The translations under genes were made by a program, and so were the position numbers. A stretch of DNA of 64,000 nucleotides from Acidobacteriota bacterium (lineage in GTDB: Bacteria > Acidobacteriota > Blastocatellia > Pyrinomonadales > Pyrinomonadaceae), in contig JAHBSL010000017.1 in NCBI GenBank assembly GCA_019639135.1, forward strand, positions 53,654 to 117,653. The letters run 5' to 3'. Under the pieces are notes generated by a model. It did not search any database. It had not been told where the DNA came from and saw nothing but the letters and a program-made list of their open reading frames with translations. Below, one piece after another: positions 16,577 through 25,505 of the stretch; within the stretch, counting starts at the first letter, position 1; each line of letters begins with the position of its first letter.

Positions 16577-17323
16577 ATGGATGAGCTTTCTCAGCTGATA
16601 GCGCAATACGGCATTTATGCTGTTTTCGCCCTCTGCATGGTCGAAGGCGACATCACCCTTCTCATCTCCGGTGCTCTTGCACACTCCGGTTTTTTTGGCG
16701 ACTACAGCTTTTTGAAGGTGTTGTTCTTCGGAACGCTCGGCGGAATGGTCGGCGACCATATCGGCTATGGCATCGGCCGCATTTTTCACGAAAAAGCCAA
16801 ACACTATCGCTTCTATCAAATGGCCCAGCCGAGGGTCGAACGGCTCATAGACAAGTTCGGCGCTTTTGCCATCATTATCTCAAAGTATATTTACGGCATC
16901 CGTGCGGCGATGTGCATCTTCTACGGCATCGGCAAGATGCCTTTTACCCGGTTTCTTTTTCTAGATTTCATTAGTTGCTTTCTCTGGGTTCTCGTCCTCG
17001 CCGGAACGGGTTACTTCTTCAGCGGAGCGATCACTTCGATCATCGGCGACTTCCAGCAGATCGGCATCGCCCTTTTCTTCGTCATTCTCTTTGCCGTTGT
17101 TGTACTCTACGTCGTCGAACGCTACTGGCTTTCGGAAAAGGTCGAGGAAGCCGACCCCGAGACCATACACAAGCTAGAAGAAAAACTCCATCAGGTCGAG
17201 GAGGTCGCACAGGAAAAGCTCCACGACCTTACCGAAAGGCTCCATCTGACCCGCGACACTCACCGCTCGGAACCACCCAACCGCGATGCCGAACCGGCAA
17301 CCACGAAGGCTGCAAAGAAGTGA
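16577..17323 (+). CDS. DedA family membrane protein (VTT domain)
   Basis: A 248-residue protein with the DedA arrangement: an N-terminal re-entrant helix, GGMVGDHIGYGIGR, a basic stretch, SKYIYGIRAAMCIFYG (the conserved R and G of the VTT fold), and helices to about residue 190. DedA proteins scramble or flip lipids such as undecaprenyl phosphate or phosphatidylethanolamine. The C-terminal 60 residues are a charged coiled coil (KLEEKLHQVEEVAQEKLHDL), which is unusual for the family. Confidence 0.9.
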   Translation: MDELSQLIAQYGIYAVFALCMVEGDITLLISGALAHSGFFGDYSFLKVLFFGTLGGMVGDHIGYGIGRIFHEKAKHYRFYQMAQPRVERLIDKFGAFAIIISKYIYGIRAAMCIFYGIGKMPFTRFLFLDFISCFLWVLVLAGTGYFFSGAITSIIGDFQQIGIALFFVILFAVVVLYVVERYWLSEKVEEADPETIHKLEEKLHQVEEVAQEKLHDLTERLHLTRDTHRSEPPNRDAEPATTKAAKK

Positions 17324-17413
17324 CCTGTTCGGCTACACTTTTTTCCGCCGAATAGGCTAAACTACCCGTTCACCCCGGCAAGTACGCTTGCTGATGACCA
17401 GAGGACATAATTT

Positions 17414-18424
17414 GTGATCATCGAATCTTCCGCCCCGACAAGGGTTGACCTTGCCGGCGGTACTATCGATATACCGCCGCTCTTTCTTTTTCACGATGGG
17501 GCCGCAACGGTCAATTTCGCCATCAGCCTGCTGGCCAAGTGCCGCATCGAGACCCGAGATGACGACCTCATCGTGCTTGAATCGATCGACCGCGGCCTGA
17601 GCTACGAGACCTCGCTCGACCGCATCCACGAACTTCGGCACGAACCGCGGCTCGAGCTGCTCGCAAAGCTCGTACACTTCTTCAAGCCCGAGGTCGGATT
17701 CAATATGACGACCGAATCCGAGGCTCCGGCCGGTGCCGGTCTTGCCGGTTCATCGACGCTCAACATCGCCTGCATCGGTGCCTTGAACACGCTCGTGGGC
17801 AGCCGCTATGCTCCCGAGCGGTTCATACCGATCGCGGCTGCGGTCGAGTGCCAGGTGATCCGAGTCCCGACCGGCTATCAGGATTATTACTCGGCTCAAT
17901 ACGGCGGTCCTGCCTGCATTCACTTCGGAGTCGAGGGGATTAAACGCGAGGCATTGGCCGTTGATACCGCCGTACTCGAATCGCGAATTGCGGTCTGCTA
18001 CACCGGCGAGCCGCGAAACTCGGGCACGAATAACTGGGAGATCACCAAACGCCACATCGACGGCGACAACGAACTTTTTGATATCTTCGAAGGAATTCGT
18101 GACGGAGCACTACGCCTCCGCGAAGCAATGCTCGCCGCCGATTGGGATGCGGTCGGCGAGATCCTCCGCGACGCACATCCGCTCCGCAAACGGCTCTCGC
18201 CGCACATCACAACGCCGCACATGGACGACATTATTGACACCGCCCTTGCGAACGGAGCGATCGCGTCAAAGGTCTGCGGAGCCGGCGGCGGCGGCTGCAT
18301 CGCGTTTTTCTGTGAGGACGGAAAACGTGGAAGCGTTGAACAGGCGATCGCGGATATGGAGGGCGTTGAGGTGCTCGCATGGCGGATCAACGCCGAAGGG
18401 CTGAGCGTCAGAACCTCCGGCTAG
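17414..18424 (+). CDS. GHMP family sugar kinase
   Basis: The start is probably GTG at 17414. Motif 1 (APTRVDLAGGTID), the ATP loop PAGAGLAGSST near residue 108 and the C-terminal KVCGAGGGGCIAFF define a GHMP kinase of about 336 residues. The family includes heptose, galactose and fucose kinases. This sequence is closest in style to the D-glycero-D-manno-heptose-7-phosphate kinase group, but no heptose genes are nearby, so the sugar is unknown. Confidence 0.85.
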   Translation: MIIESSAPTRVDLAGGTIDIPPLFLFHDGAATVNFAISLLAKCRIETRDDDLIVLESIDRGLSYETSLDRIHELRHEPRLELLAKLVHFFKPEVGFNMTTESEAPAGAGLAGSSTLNIACIGALNTLVGSRYAPERFIPIAAAVECQVIRVPTGYQDYYSAQYGGPACIHFGVEGIKREALAVDTAVLESRIAVCYTGEPRNSGTNNWEITKRHIDGDNELFDIFEGIRDGALRLREAMLAADWDAVGEILRDAHPLRKRLSPHITTPHMDDIIDTALANGAIASKVCGAGGGGCIAFFCEDGKRGSVEQAIADMEGVEVLAWRINAEGLSVRTSG

Positions 18425-18505
18425 CCCTTGTCCCCGCGACCAAAGTAGCGCTAATATCGGGGCACGTTCACCATCCGGCCTTTTAGAACAATTTAGGAGA
18501 TCAAG

Positions 18506-18865
18506 ATGAAACGATCCATAACCATCGTTTGCGTTCTCGCTTGTTTTTCAGTCGCGGCTTTCGGCCAGGTTGCTTCGGGCAAGGTATTCTGGCGTGGTAT
18601 GGTCGATGATAAAGTGCATCTCGTCATCAAGGGCCTGACCGTCGAGACAAAGACCGTTTCGGGCCGAGCAATGGAGGCTGGCGATTTTAGCTTTACCGCT
18701 CCGCTTCCACGCGACAACGTAAAGGTAAGCGCATTGAGGAAGGACGGCCGCGGAACCGTAAGCGTTGTCCAGCAGCCCGATTCCTCGAATGACTTCACCG
18801 CCATCGTTGAGATAAGCGACAGCCGCGGCGGAGCCGCCGATCATTTGATCGAGATCTCCTGGTAA
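18506..18865 (+). CDS. Small secreted hypothetical protein
   Basis: A 119-residue precursor with signal peptide TIVCVLACFSVAAFGQ and a ribosome site (TTAGGAG) before the ATG. The mature part is a single beta-rich domain (GKVFWRGMVDDKVHLVIKG, then TAIVEISDSRGG). Unrecognised family. It is followed by another exported-protein gene on the same strand. Confidence 0.7.
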   Translation: MKRSITIVCVLACFSVAAFGQVASGKVFWRGMVDDKVHLVIKGLTVETKTVSGRAMEAGDFSFTAPLPRDNVKVSALRKDGRGTVSVVQQPDSSNDFTAIVEISDSRGGAADHLIEISW

Positions 18866-18951
18866 CGTGGACAACGTGTCACAATCTGCCGCCTCGCGGT
18901 GTTTTGGTTCAAGAAAGCGATTTCTTAACTAAAATTTCGGGAGGCATTTTC

Positions 18952-19794
18952 ATGCGTAGATTCATTTCCATTTTCTCAGTTTCGTTATTCATGCTTGCAT
19001 TCGTTGTTGGTTCGGCGGCAACCGAGGCCTTTGGAGCGGGCGATGACTGCAAGAATTATTCGTGGGGCAGCAAGGAATCGGTCGCCGAACTTCGTGAGTT
19101 CAAGCTGCCGGCGACCGGCCGCATTGCGGTTGATGCGGGCAAGAACGGCGGCATCTCCGTTAAGGGCGGCGATGTTGGCGAAGTTCAACTGCGGGCGTGT
19201 GTTACGGCATCGGGCGACTCGGCCGCCGAGGCTCAAGGCGTGCTTTCGTCGATCAGGATCAACACGTCCGGGACGATCTCTGCCGAAGGGCCGGCCGACG
19301 GCAAGGGCTGGGCCGTTTCGTTCTCGCTCGTAGTTCCGCGCAATACCGACCTCGAACTCAATGCCAAGAACGGCGGCATCGCCATTAGTGGTGTCGAAAG
19401 CAACATTGAATTTGAAACGGTCAATGGCGGTGTCGCGCTAAGCAATCTAGGCGGCAGCGTCCGCGGCCGGACGACGAACGGCGGCGTGAGCGTCAAACTC
19501 AATGGCCAGGCATGGCGTGGCAACGGGCTTGACGTTCTGACGACCAACGGCGGCGTCAGCCTCAAGCTTCCTGCGAGCTACGCGGCAAACATTGAAACGG
19601 GAACGGTCAACGGCGGGTTCAAGAGCGACATTCCGGAGCTTAACGTTACGACCGAAGACGTCAAGGGCGATTGGAGCCGCGGCTCGCGGGCCAAGCAGAT
19701 CAACACGTCGATCAACGGCGGCGGTCCGACCATCCGCGTAAAAACAACAAACGGCGGCATCAAGATAAGCACCGCCGAAGACACGAAGTACTGA
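18952..19794 (+). CDS. DUF4097 family beta-helical secreted protein
   Basis: The ATG at 18952 follows GGGAGG and gives a signal peptide (FSVSLFMLAFVVGSAATEAFG) in a 280-residue precursor. The body repeats a 15-20-residue unit with NGGI/NGGV turns (KNGGIAISG, VNGGVALSN, TNGGVSVKL, VNGGFKSD, TNGGIKIS), as in DUF4097 proteins, which fold as a short beta-helix. Function unknown; such proteins often accompany envelope-stress regulators. Confidence 0.85.
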   Translation: MRRFISIFSVSLFMLAFVVGSAATEAFGAGDDCKNYSWGSKESVAELREFKLPATGRIAVDAGKNGGISVKGGDVGEVQLRACVTASGDSAAEAQGVLSSIRINTSGTISAEGPADGKGWAVSFSLVVPRNTDLELNAKNGGIAISGVESNIEFETVNGGVALSNLGGSVRGRTTNGGVSVKLNGQAWRGNGLDVLTTNGGVSLKLPASYAANIETGTVNGGFKSDIPELNVTTEDVKGDWSRGSRAKQINTSINGGGPTIRVKTTNGGIKISTAEDTKY

Positions 19795-19845
19795 TCGAAC
19801 AAAACAATCGCAAACCGGCGTGGCCCGTGAGCGACCCAAACTCTG

Positions 19846-19922
19846 CGGTCTCTGCGTAAACCTCAGCGGCCTCTGCGTTAGATAGTTCTAAACGTAGAGG
19901 CCGCAGAGTTTGTCGCAGAGAC
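19846..19922. repeat. Palindromic dispersed repeat (CTCTGCG type), possible terminator of purQ
   Basis: GCGGCCTCTGCGTTA (19866-19880) pairs with AAACGTAGAGGCCGC (19890-19904). It shares the CTCTGCG core with the element at 14476-14564. It lies between convergent genes. Confidence 0.75.
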
Positions 19923-19942
19923 TTTACACTTTTTGCGGGCTT

Positions 19943-20638
19943 TTAGTTCGATTGTATTGCAGCTGTCAGCGAGCGAAATATCCCAAGCCCGTCGTTCGAG
20001 CCGAGAAGTTCTTCGCAGGCCCGCTCCGGATGCGGCATCATTCCAAGCACATTGCGGTTGAGATTGCAGATGCCGGCGATGTTCGACCTCGCACCGTTCG
20101 GATTTGCCTCGGCCGTGATCTCGCCGTCATCCTCGCAATAGCGGAAAACGATCTGGCCATTTTCCTCAAGGGCGTTGAATGTCGGGTCATCGCAGACGTA
20201 GTTGCCCTCAGCGTGTGCGATCGGGATCGAGAGCACCATACCTTCATCTATCTGGCTGGTATATGGCGTGTTTTTGTTCTCGACGCGGATGTTCACATGC
20301 CGGCAGATAAAATGCAGCCCCGCGTTTCGGATCAAAGCTCCTGGGAGCAAGCCCGCCTCGCAAAGTATCTGAAACCCGTTACAAATGCCGAATACGAACT
20401 TGCCCTCGGCGGCAAAATTCTTGACCGACTGCATCACCGGCGAAAACCTCGCCAATGCACCGGCTCGCAGATAGTCGCCGTAAGAAAATCCGCCCGGAAT
20501 GATCAGCGCGTCGTAACCGCTCAGGTCCGTCTGCCGGTGCCAGATGAAATCGACCGGCTGTCCTACGTGCTTTGAGATCACGTGATAGGCATCGTGATCG
20601 CAATTAGAACCGGGAAAAACAACAACGCCGAATTTCAT
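19943..20638 (-). CDS. purQ: Phosphoribosylformylglycinamidine synthase, glutaminase subunit
   Basis: A 231-residue class I glutamine amidotransferase: [15 protein letters not shown], the nucleophile Cys in [10 protein letters not shown], and the His-Glu pair near the C terminus ([11 protein letters not shown]). PurQ supplies ammonia to PurL in the FGAM step of purine synthesis, with PurS as bridging subunit. Its ATG overlaps the purS stop by one base (TGATG), so the two subunits are made together. purL is not in the window. Confidence 0.98.
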   Translation of the reverse strand: MKFGVVVFPGSNCDHDAYHVISKHVGQPVDFIWHRQTDLSGYDALIIPGGFSYGDYLRAGALARFSPVMQSVKNFAAEGKFVFGICNGFQILCEAGLLPGALIRNAGLHFICRHVNIRVENKNTPYTSQIDEGMVLSIPIAHAEGNYVCDDPTFNALEENGQIVFRYCEDDGEITAEANPNGARSNIAGICNLNRNVLGMMPHPERACEELLGSNDGLGIFRSLTAAIQSN

Positions 20639-20883
20639 CAGGCCTCCAACTCCACTTTGTAGTCCTCGATCACGGGATTTGCCAGAACGTCCTTCGCCAG
20701 CCGTTCGGCGGCCTCGCGGGCCTCGTCTTCGGTGGCCCCGCCGTTCACCTCGATCTCAAAATATTTACCCTGCCGGACATCGGCGATATTCCCGAACCCG
20801 AGCAGTTCCGCCGAGTGGTGAATGGCCTTTCCCTGCGGGTCGAGCACTCCCGGTTTGAGCGTTACGAATACTTTTGCTTTCAT
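20638..20883 (-). CDS. purS: Phosphoribosylformylglycinamidine synthase subunit PurS
   Basis: The 81-residue protein has [18 protein letters not shown] and [10 protein letters not shown], the standard PurS pattern. The ATG at 20883 is chosen because it matches the family length. A reverse-strand promoter lies about 20 bases upstream. PurS dimers hold PurQ and the small-type PurL together. Confidence 0.96.
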   Translation of the reverse strand: MKAKVFVTLKPGVLDPQGKAIHHSAELLGFGNIADVRQGKYFEIEVNGGATEDEAREAAERLAKDVLANPVIEDYKVELEA

Positions 20884-20900
20884 TTCCGTCTCCGAAATAA

Positions 20901-20930
20901 ATTGTAGATTGTTACGCAAATTCTTGTCAT
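20901..20930 (-). promoter_or_regulatory. Promoter of purS-purQ
   Basis: On the reverse strand ATGACA (20925-20930) and TACAAT (20901-20906) are separated by 18 bases, each one mismatch from sigma-70 consensus. Confidence 0.6.
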
Positions 20931-21015
20931 TGGCAACATCTTATGTTAAGTTTCACGTGTTTTTCTCACGGTAGTTACGGTCAACTTTATTCTGGTTAAG
21001 GAGTTTCGCTAAGAA

Positions 21016-21399
21016 ATGCAAAATCAAAAATCTGCAATCGGACTGGACGCAAATATCGCCGCTCTGATCGGATATCCTGTTGGAATTCTTGCTCTGATTC
21101 TGATCTTTATCGAAAAAGAGAATCGCTTTGTACGCTTCCATGCACTCCAATCGGTTCTTTGGAGCGTTGGTGTTGTTGTCGGCTGGATAGTCATTATGAT
21201 CGTGGGTGCGATCATTGGGGGTATCTTGAGTTCGATCTCATCGACCCTCGGCCTGGTAGCATGGGGTATTTTCGCCTTGGTTTATTTGGGACTTTTCTTC
21301 GCCCTTTTCGGTGGAATTGTCTATGGTGCGATTAAGGCATACCAAGGTCAGATGACAAAACTGCCGATCGTGGGTTCCTTCGCCGAGAAATGGGCTTAA
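21016..21399 (+). CDS. DUF4870-type membrane protein
   Basis: A 127-residue protein with three hydrophobic segments: IAALIGYPVGILALILIF, SVGVVVGWIVIMIVGAIIGG and FALVYLGLFFALFGGIVYG. The pattern ENRFVRFHALQS between the first two is the hallmark of DUF4870 proteins. Function unknown. The stop codon overlaps the purB stop on the other strand by four bases. Confidence 0.85.
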   Translation: MQNQKSAIGLDANIAALIGYPVGILALILIFIEKENRFVRFHALQSVLWSVGVVVGWIVIMIVGAIIGGILSSISSTLGLVAWGIFALVYLGLFFALFGGIVYGAIKAYQGQMTKLPIVGSFAEKWA

Positions 21400-22688
21400 C
21401 CAAAGACACGTTTGAAAACTACATCTACGTTTCGTAGATAGTGTTTCAGATCAAAGACGCGGGCTATCTCGTCTTCCGAAAGGTGCGATGAGATGTCCGC
21501 GTCTCTCATTACCAGCTCCCGATACTCGCCGCCATCATCCCAAACCTTCATCGCGTTGCGCTGCGTGTAAACGTAGGCGTCCTCACGCGATACTCCCTTT
21601 TGCGTCAAGGCAAGCATCAATTGCCCGCTGAAGACAAGCCCGCGGGTTATCTCCAGGTTCTTCATCATATTTTCGGGATAAACCACGAGCGTATCGAGCA
21701 GCGACGTCGCCTTGGCGAGCATATAATCGAGCGTCGCCGAGGAATCCGGCAGCACTATCCGCTCGGCCGATGAATGCGAGATGTCCCGCTCGTGCCAGAG
21801 TGCCACGTTCTCAAGCCCGACGATCGCGTATGCCCGAACCGTCCTCGCCATCCCGCAAATGCGTTCCGAAAGGATCGGATTGCGTTTATGCGGCATCGCC
21901 GAGGAACCCTTTTGCCCGGCCTTGAACTTCTCCTGTGCTTCGCGAACTTCGGTCCGCTGCCAGTGCCTTACCTGCAGTGCGATCTTTTCAAGCGTCGAAG
22001 CGATGATTGCCAGCGTACACAGATACTCGGCGTAGCGGTCGCGTTGGATGACCTGCGTCGAGACCGATGCGGGCTTGAGCCCAAGCCGCTCACAAACGCG
22101 TTCCTCAACGTCCGGAGCCAAATGGGCAAACGCCCCGACGGCTCCGCTGATCTTCCCGACCGAAACGGTCTCGCGGGCACGGGCGAGCCGCTCGCGATTC
22201 CGCTCCATCTCGGCATACCAAAGTGCCCAGCAAAGCCCGAAGGACGTCGGCTCGGCGTGTATGCCGTGCGTCCGTCCGATCTGCGGCGTATCTTTGAACT
22301 CGAACGCCCGCCGCTTCAGCACCGGCAGCATCGCGTCGATCTTCGCCAGCAAAATGTCGCACGACTCGCGGAGCAAGATGCCGTTTGCCGTATCGACCAC
22401 ATCGCTCGATGTCAGCCCGTAATGAACGAACCTCGCGGCCGGCCCGATGTTCTCGGCAAGATTGGTCGTAAAGGCGATCACGTCGTGGTCGGTCGTCTTT
22501 TCGATCTCATTGATCCGCTCGACCGTGAACGCGGCCTTTGCCTTTATCTCTTCGACCGCATCGGCCGGGATCGTCCCGTCCTCGGCGTGAACCTCGCACA
22601 CGGCTATCTCGACATCAAGCCATTTTTGAAATTTGTTCTCGAGCGACCAGATCGCGCCCATCTCGGGAAGTGTGTATCTTTCGATCAT
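21396..22688 (-). CDS. purB: Adenylosuccinate lyase
   Basis: A 430-residue fumarase-superfamily enzyme with the signature GSSAMPHKRNPI near residue 265 and TSSDVVDTANG near residue 88. It cleaves SAICAR and adenylosuccinate to release fumarate. The ATG at 22688 (MIERYTLPEMGAIWS) matches the family start; a longer in-frame extension upstream would run into the transporter gene. It lies 10 bases downstream of that gene, in the same direction. Confidence 0.97.
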   Translation of the reverse strand: MIERYTLPEMGAIWSLENKFQKWLDVEIAVCEVHAEDGTIPADAVEEIKAKAAFTVERINEIEKTTDHDVIAFTTNLAENIGPAARFVHYGLTSSDVVDTANGILLRESCDILLAKIDAMLPVLKRRAFEFKDTPQIGRTHGIHAEPTSFGLCWALWYAEMERNRERLARARETVSVGKISGAVGAFAHLAPDVEERVCERLGLKPASVSTQVIQRDRYAEYLCTLAIIASTLEKIALQVRHWQRTEVREAQEKFKAGQKGSSAMPHKRNPILSERICGMARTVRAYAIVGLENVALWHERDISHSSAERIVLPDSSATLDYMLAKATSLLDTLVVYPENMMKNLEITRGLVFSGQLMLALTQKGVSREDAYVYTQRNAMKVWDDGGEYRELVMRDADISSHLSEDEIARVFDLKHYLRNVDVVFKRVFG

Positions 22689-22698
22689 AGAAAATTCG

Positions 22699-23793
22699 TT
22701 ATTCTTCGGGTTCGCTCGCCGCAACTTCCGCCGGTTGCAGGCCGTCTTCGCGATCGCCAAGAACATCACCGACATAGACCATTTGGACGACAACCATCAG
22801 CATCGCAAGCAGCGGCGTTGCCAGAACCAGGCCGAGCCCGCCAAGCATTACGCCGAAAACAAGCTGAAAAACGATGGTCAAGGCCGGCGGAAGCTCAACC
22901 GTCTCACGCTCGATCAGCGGCGTAACGAGGTTCGATTCGATCAACTGCACCCCAACATACAGCCCAAGCACATAGACGGCCGTTATCGGGCTATTGATGA
23001 AAGCAAGCAGCAGTGCCGGCAGTGCAGAAATGATCGGGCCGAAGTTCGGGATAAAGGACAAAAGACCGGCTATCAGCCCTAGCGTCAGTGCAAGCGGAAC
23101 GCCGATGATCGAAAGCCCGATCCAGGTCAGTAGCCCAATAAAGACCATTGAGCCGATCTTGCCTATCAGCCACCAACCGAGCGTCTCTCCGGTCGTATCA
23201 AGCACCTCTCGGGCTCTTGCTCGGCTCGCGACCGGAAAAAGCTTGATCAGCCCGTTCGAATAGAGCCGAGGTTCGGCGGCGATATAAACCGCGAGCAGGA
23301 TAACAACGAAGAAATTGCCGAGAGCACCGACGGTGGACGAAAACACGCCTCCAACCCCGGATACGACCTGCCCGGTATCTATCTTCTGGAGTATCGTATC
23401 AACGCCCGGCATTTGCCGGATCAGCGCCTGCCCCCAACCAAACTGACCGACGTACTCGCCGACCTGCCTGGCTGATTGCGGAAGCTTTACCCGAAGGGAT
23501 TGCACCTGCTCGGCGACGCTCGGGGCAAGCAATGCAATGCCGCCCGCAAGAACAAGCACCAGCAGCACCGAAACACCGAGAACGGCCCAGCCCTCGCCGA
23601 TCCTGAGCCTTTCCGCGATCGGCAGCGCAAGCCCGCGGAGAAAGATCGCGATCAGCACCGCCGAAAAGATCAGCAAAAGGATGTCGATGGTGTAATAAAC
23701 AAGAGCGAGAAGAAGCAGGATCAGCAGAACAATGCCGACCGTCACCAGCACCTTACCGGCAAAGGAACGCTCACTGAAGCTCTCTGAGTTCAT
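22699..23793 (-). CDS. AI-2E transporter family (PerM/YhhT-like) membrane protein
   Basis: A 364-residue protein with about eight hydrophobic segments: a first pair near the N terminus, a soluble stretch (about 95-180), then a block including GLIAGLLSFIPNFGPIISALPA, the FIPxxG-P motif of the AI-2E/TqsA/PerM family. Members export small solutes or act as ion antiporters, and AI-2 transport is not demonstrated for most. It sits between asd and purB on one strand with gaps of 3 and 10 bases, so it is probably co-transcribed with both. Confidence 0.88.
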   Translation of the reverse strand: MNSESFSERSFAGKVLVTVGIVLLILLLLALVYYTIDILLLIFSAVLIAIFLRGLALPIAERLRIGEGWAVLGVSVLLVLVLAGGIALLAPSVAEQVQSLRVKLPQSARQVGEYVGQFGWGQALIRQMPGVDTILQKIDTGQVVSGVGGVFSSTVGALGNFFVVILLAVYIAAEPRLYSNGLIKLFPVASRARAREVLDTTGETLGWWLIGKIGSMVFIGLLTWIGLSIIGVPLALTLGLIAGLLSFIPNFGPIISALPALLLAFINSPITAVYVLGLYVGVQLIESNLVTPLIERETVELPPALTIVFQLVFGVMLGGLGLVLATPLLAMLMVVVQMVYVGDVLGDREDGLQPAEVAASEPEE

Positions 23794-23796
23794 CGT

Positions 23797-24837
23797 TTAG
23801 ATCAGGTTCTTGCTTGCCAGAAGCTCTGCATTGAGTATGGTCGAGCCCGCGGCCCCGCGAACGGTGTTGTGGCTCAGGGCTACGAACCGGTAATCGAAAA
23901 CATTGTCCGGGAAAATGCGGCCGACCGTCACCGTCATTCCGTTGCCGCGGTCGCGGTCGAGCCTCGGCTGCGGCCGCGAAGGCTCATCAAGCACTTCGAT
24001 GAACCGATCCGGCGACGAATGAAGCCCGAGGCTCGGGAACTCCTTCATCGCCGCGATGACCTCTTCAAGCGTCGAGTTTCCCCTAAGTTTCACCCGAACC
24101 GAGGCCGTGTGCCCATCGATCACATTTACCCTGAAGCATTGCGCCGAGACCGTAAAATCGGCCTTCTGGATCGAGGTGCCGTTAAATTTGCCAAGGATCT
24201 TCTGCGCTTCGGTCTCGACCTTCGGCTCTTCGCCGGCGATATATGGCAACACGTTGTCGATGATATCGAGCGATGCAACGCCCGGATAACCCGCCCCCGA
24301 AATGGCCTGCATCGTCGTCACGATCGCCGATTCGACGCCAAACTTGCGGTCAAGAGCAGCAAGCGGCGGAGCAAAGCTCGAGACCGCACAATTTGGATTT
24401 GTTACGATAAAGCCCTTTCCGAAACCGCGCTTCGTTTGCTGGACCTCGATCAGCCCAAGATGATCTTGATTGATCTCCGGGATCAGGAGCGGCACATCCT
24501 CGTCCATCCTGTAAACCGACGAATTGCTTATCACCGGATAGCCCGCCCGGGCAAATGCCTCCTCCGTCTCGCGAGCGACCGAGGAAGGCAGGCTGGAGAA
24601 GACAATGTCGCAATCGATCGGCGGCTCGATCGGCTGGACCGTGATCTCGCGAACGCTTTCCGGGATATCGCCCGCCAGCTTCCACGCACACGCTTCGGCA
24701 AACGATTTGCCCGCCGAGCGGTCCGAGGCCGCAAGCGCAGTGATCTCGAACTGCGGGTGATGTTCGAGCAACTGAATAAACCGCTGCCCAACCGTCCCGG
24801 TCGCACCAAGAATTCCGACCCTGTATTTACGTGCCAT
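23797..24837 (-). CDS. asd: Aspartate-semialdehyde dehydrogenase
   Basis: A 346-residue enzyme: GILGATGTVGQRF binds NADP, NPNCAVSS carries the catalytic Cys, and the C-terminal GGNG-like RDRGNGMTVTVGRI closes the substrate domain. The sequence pattern is the archaeal/fungal-type Asd group rather than the E. coli type. It converts aspartyl phosphate to the semialdehyde, the branch point to lysine/DAP, threonine and methionine. It is the distal gene of the lysine cluster that starts with lysC. Confidence 0.95.
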   Translation of the reverse strand: MARKYRVGILGATGTVGQRFIQLLEHHPQFEITALAASDRSAGKSFAEACAWKLAGDIPESVREITVQPIEPPIDCDIVFSSLPSSVARETEEAFARAGYPVISNSSVYRMDEDVPLLIPEINQDHLGLIEVQQTKRGFGKGFIVTNPNCAVSSFAPPLAALDRKFGVESAIVTTMQAISGAGYPGVASLDIIDNVLPYIAGEEPKVETEAQKILGKFNGTSIQKADFTVSAQCFRVNVIDGHTASVRVKLRGNSTLEEVIAAMKEFPSLGLHSSPDRFIEVLDEPSRPQPRLDRDRGNGMTVTVGRIFPDNVFDYRFVALSHNTVRGAAGSTILNAELLASKNLI

Positions 24838-24847
24838 AAAACAACAA

Positions 24848-24913
24848 GCCCTTATGTTCTCACTTTCTCAAAATAAGGGCAAAATGCCCGCAGGGCCAAA
24901 GGCTTAGCGGGCA
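24848..24913 (-). terminator. Tandem hairpins, probable terminator after the M23 gene
   Basis: On the reverse strand TGCCCGC/GCGGGCA (arms 24885-24891 and 24907-24913) is followed by TTTT, then a second hairpin GCCCTTAT/ATAAGGGC (24848-24880). It sits between the M23 peptidase stop and the asd start, so asd may have its own promoter. Confidence 0.65.
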
Positions 24914-24941
24914 ATTCTCGATCGTTGTTACTTTCTGCAGG

Positions 24942-25451
24942 CTATGGCGTGACGAGTTCGTCCTCGAACGCATAGGCGTAAACACCGTGATAGGGTGGGC
25001 TGCCGAGAAACTCGGCGGGATCTATTCTATCATCGGTTCCGTGTCCGCCAAGCTGACGCTTCCGGAACTCGAAATGCAGATGTACCTTGTCCGCTGCGAT
25101 GCCCTTTGCATTACCCGTATCGCCGACCGCACCGATCATCGAATTGATATCGGTGATCTCCTGCCCCTCGGAGCACCAAACCTCGGAGAGATGCGAATAG
25201 AAAGCGTAATATGTCTTGCCGTTGTGCGAAAACTTCAGATTGATCGTTTTACCGTATTTTCCGACATCGTTACGCTGCACGCCGACAACGGTTCCGGTCG
25301 AAACCGGATAGACCGGCGTCCCCATTGGGGCGACCAGATCCCAGCCCTTGTGAAATTTCGGCGTGCCGTCCTTATGTTTTCGGACCCAACCAAATGTGTT
25401 GTACTTTGTGGTGTTAAGTATTTTGTTGTACTCCAGCGGATAACGTACCAT
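24942..25451 (-). CDS. M23 family metallopeptidase without signal peptide
   Basis: The lysostaphin-type zinc site is visible: HKGWD (His and Asp ligands), then SHLSE and the final HLHFEFR. The 169-residue protein starts directly at the domain (MVRYPLEYNKIL), with no signal peptide or membrane anchor, although M23 enzymes normally cut peptidoglycan peptides outside the cell. An AGAGG site supports the ATG at 25451. It lies inside the DAP-synthesis cluster, which suggests a link to wall metabolism. Confidence 0.85.
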   Translation of the reverse strand: MVRYPLEYNKILNTTKYNTFGWVRKHKDGTPKFHKGWDLVAPMGTPVYPVSTGTVVGVQRNDVGKYGKTINLKFSHNGKTYYAFYSHLSEVWCSEGQEITDINSMIGAVGDTGNAKGIAADKVHLHFEFRKRQLGGHGTDDRIDPAEFLGSPPYHGVYAYAFEDELVTP

Positions 25452-25505
25452 CACTACCTCTCGAATTTTCTACAAAACAAAGGACGGGCCGTGTGTAAAT
25501 TTTTG

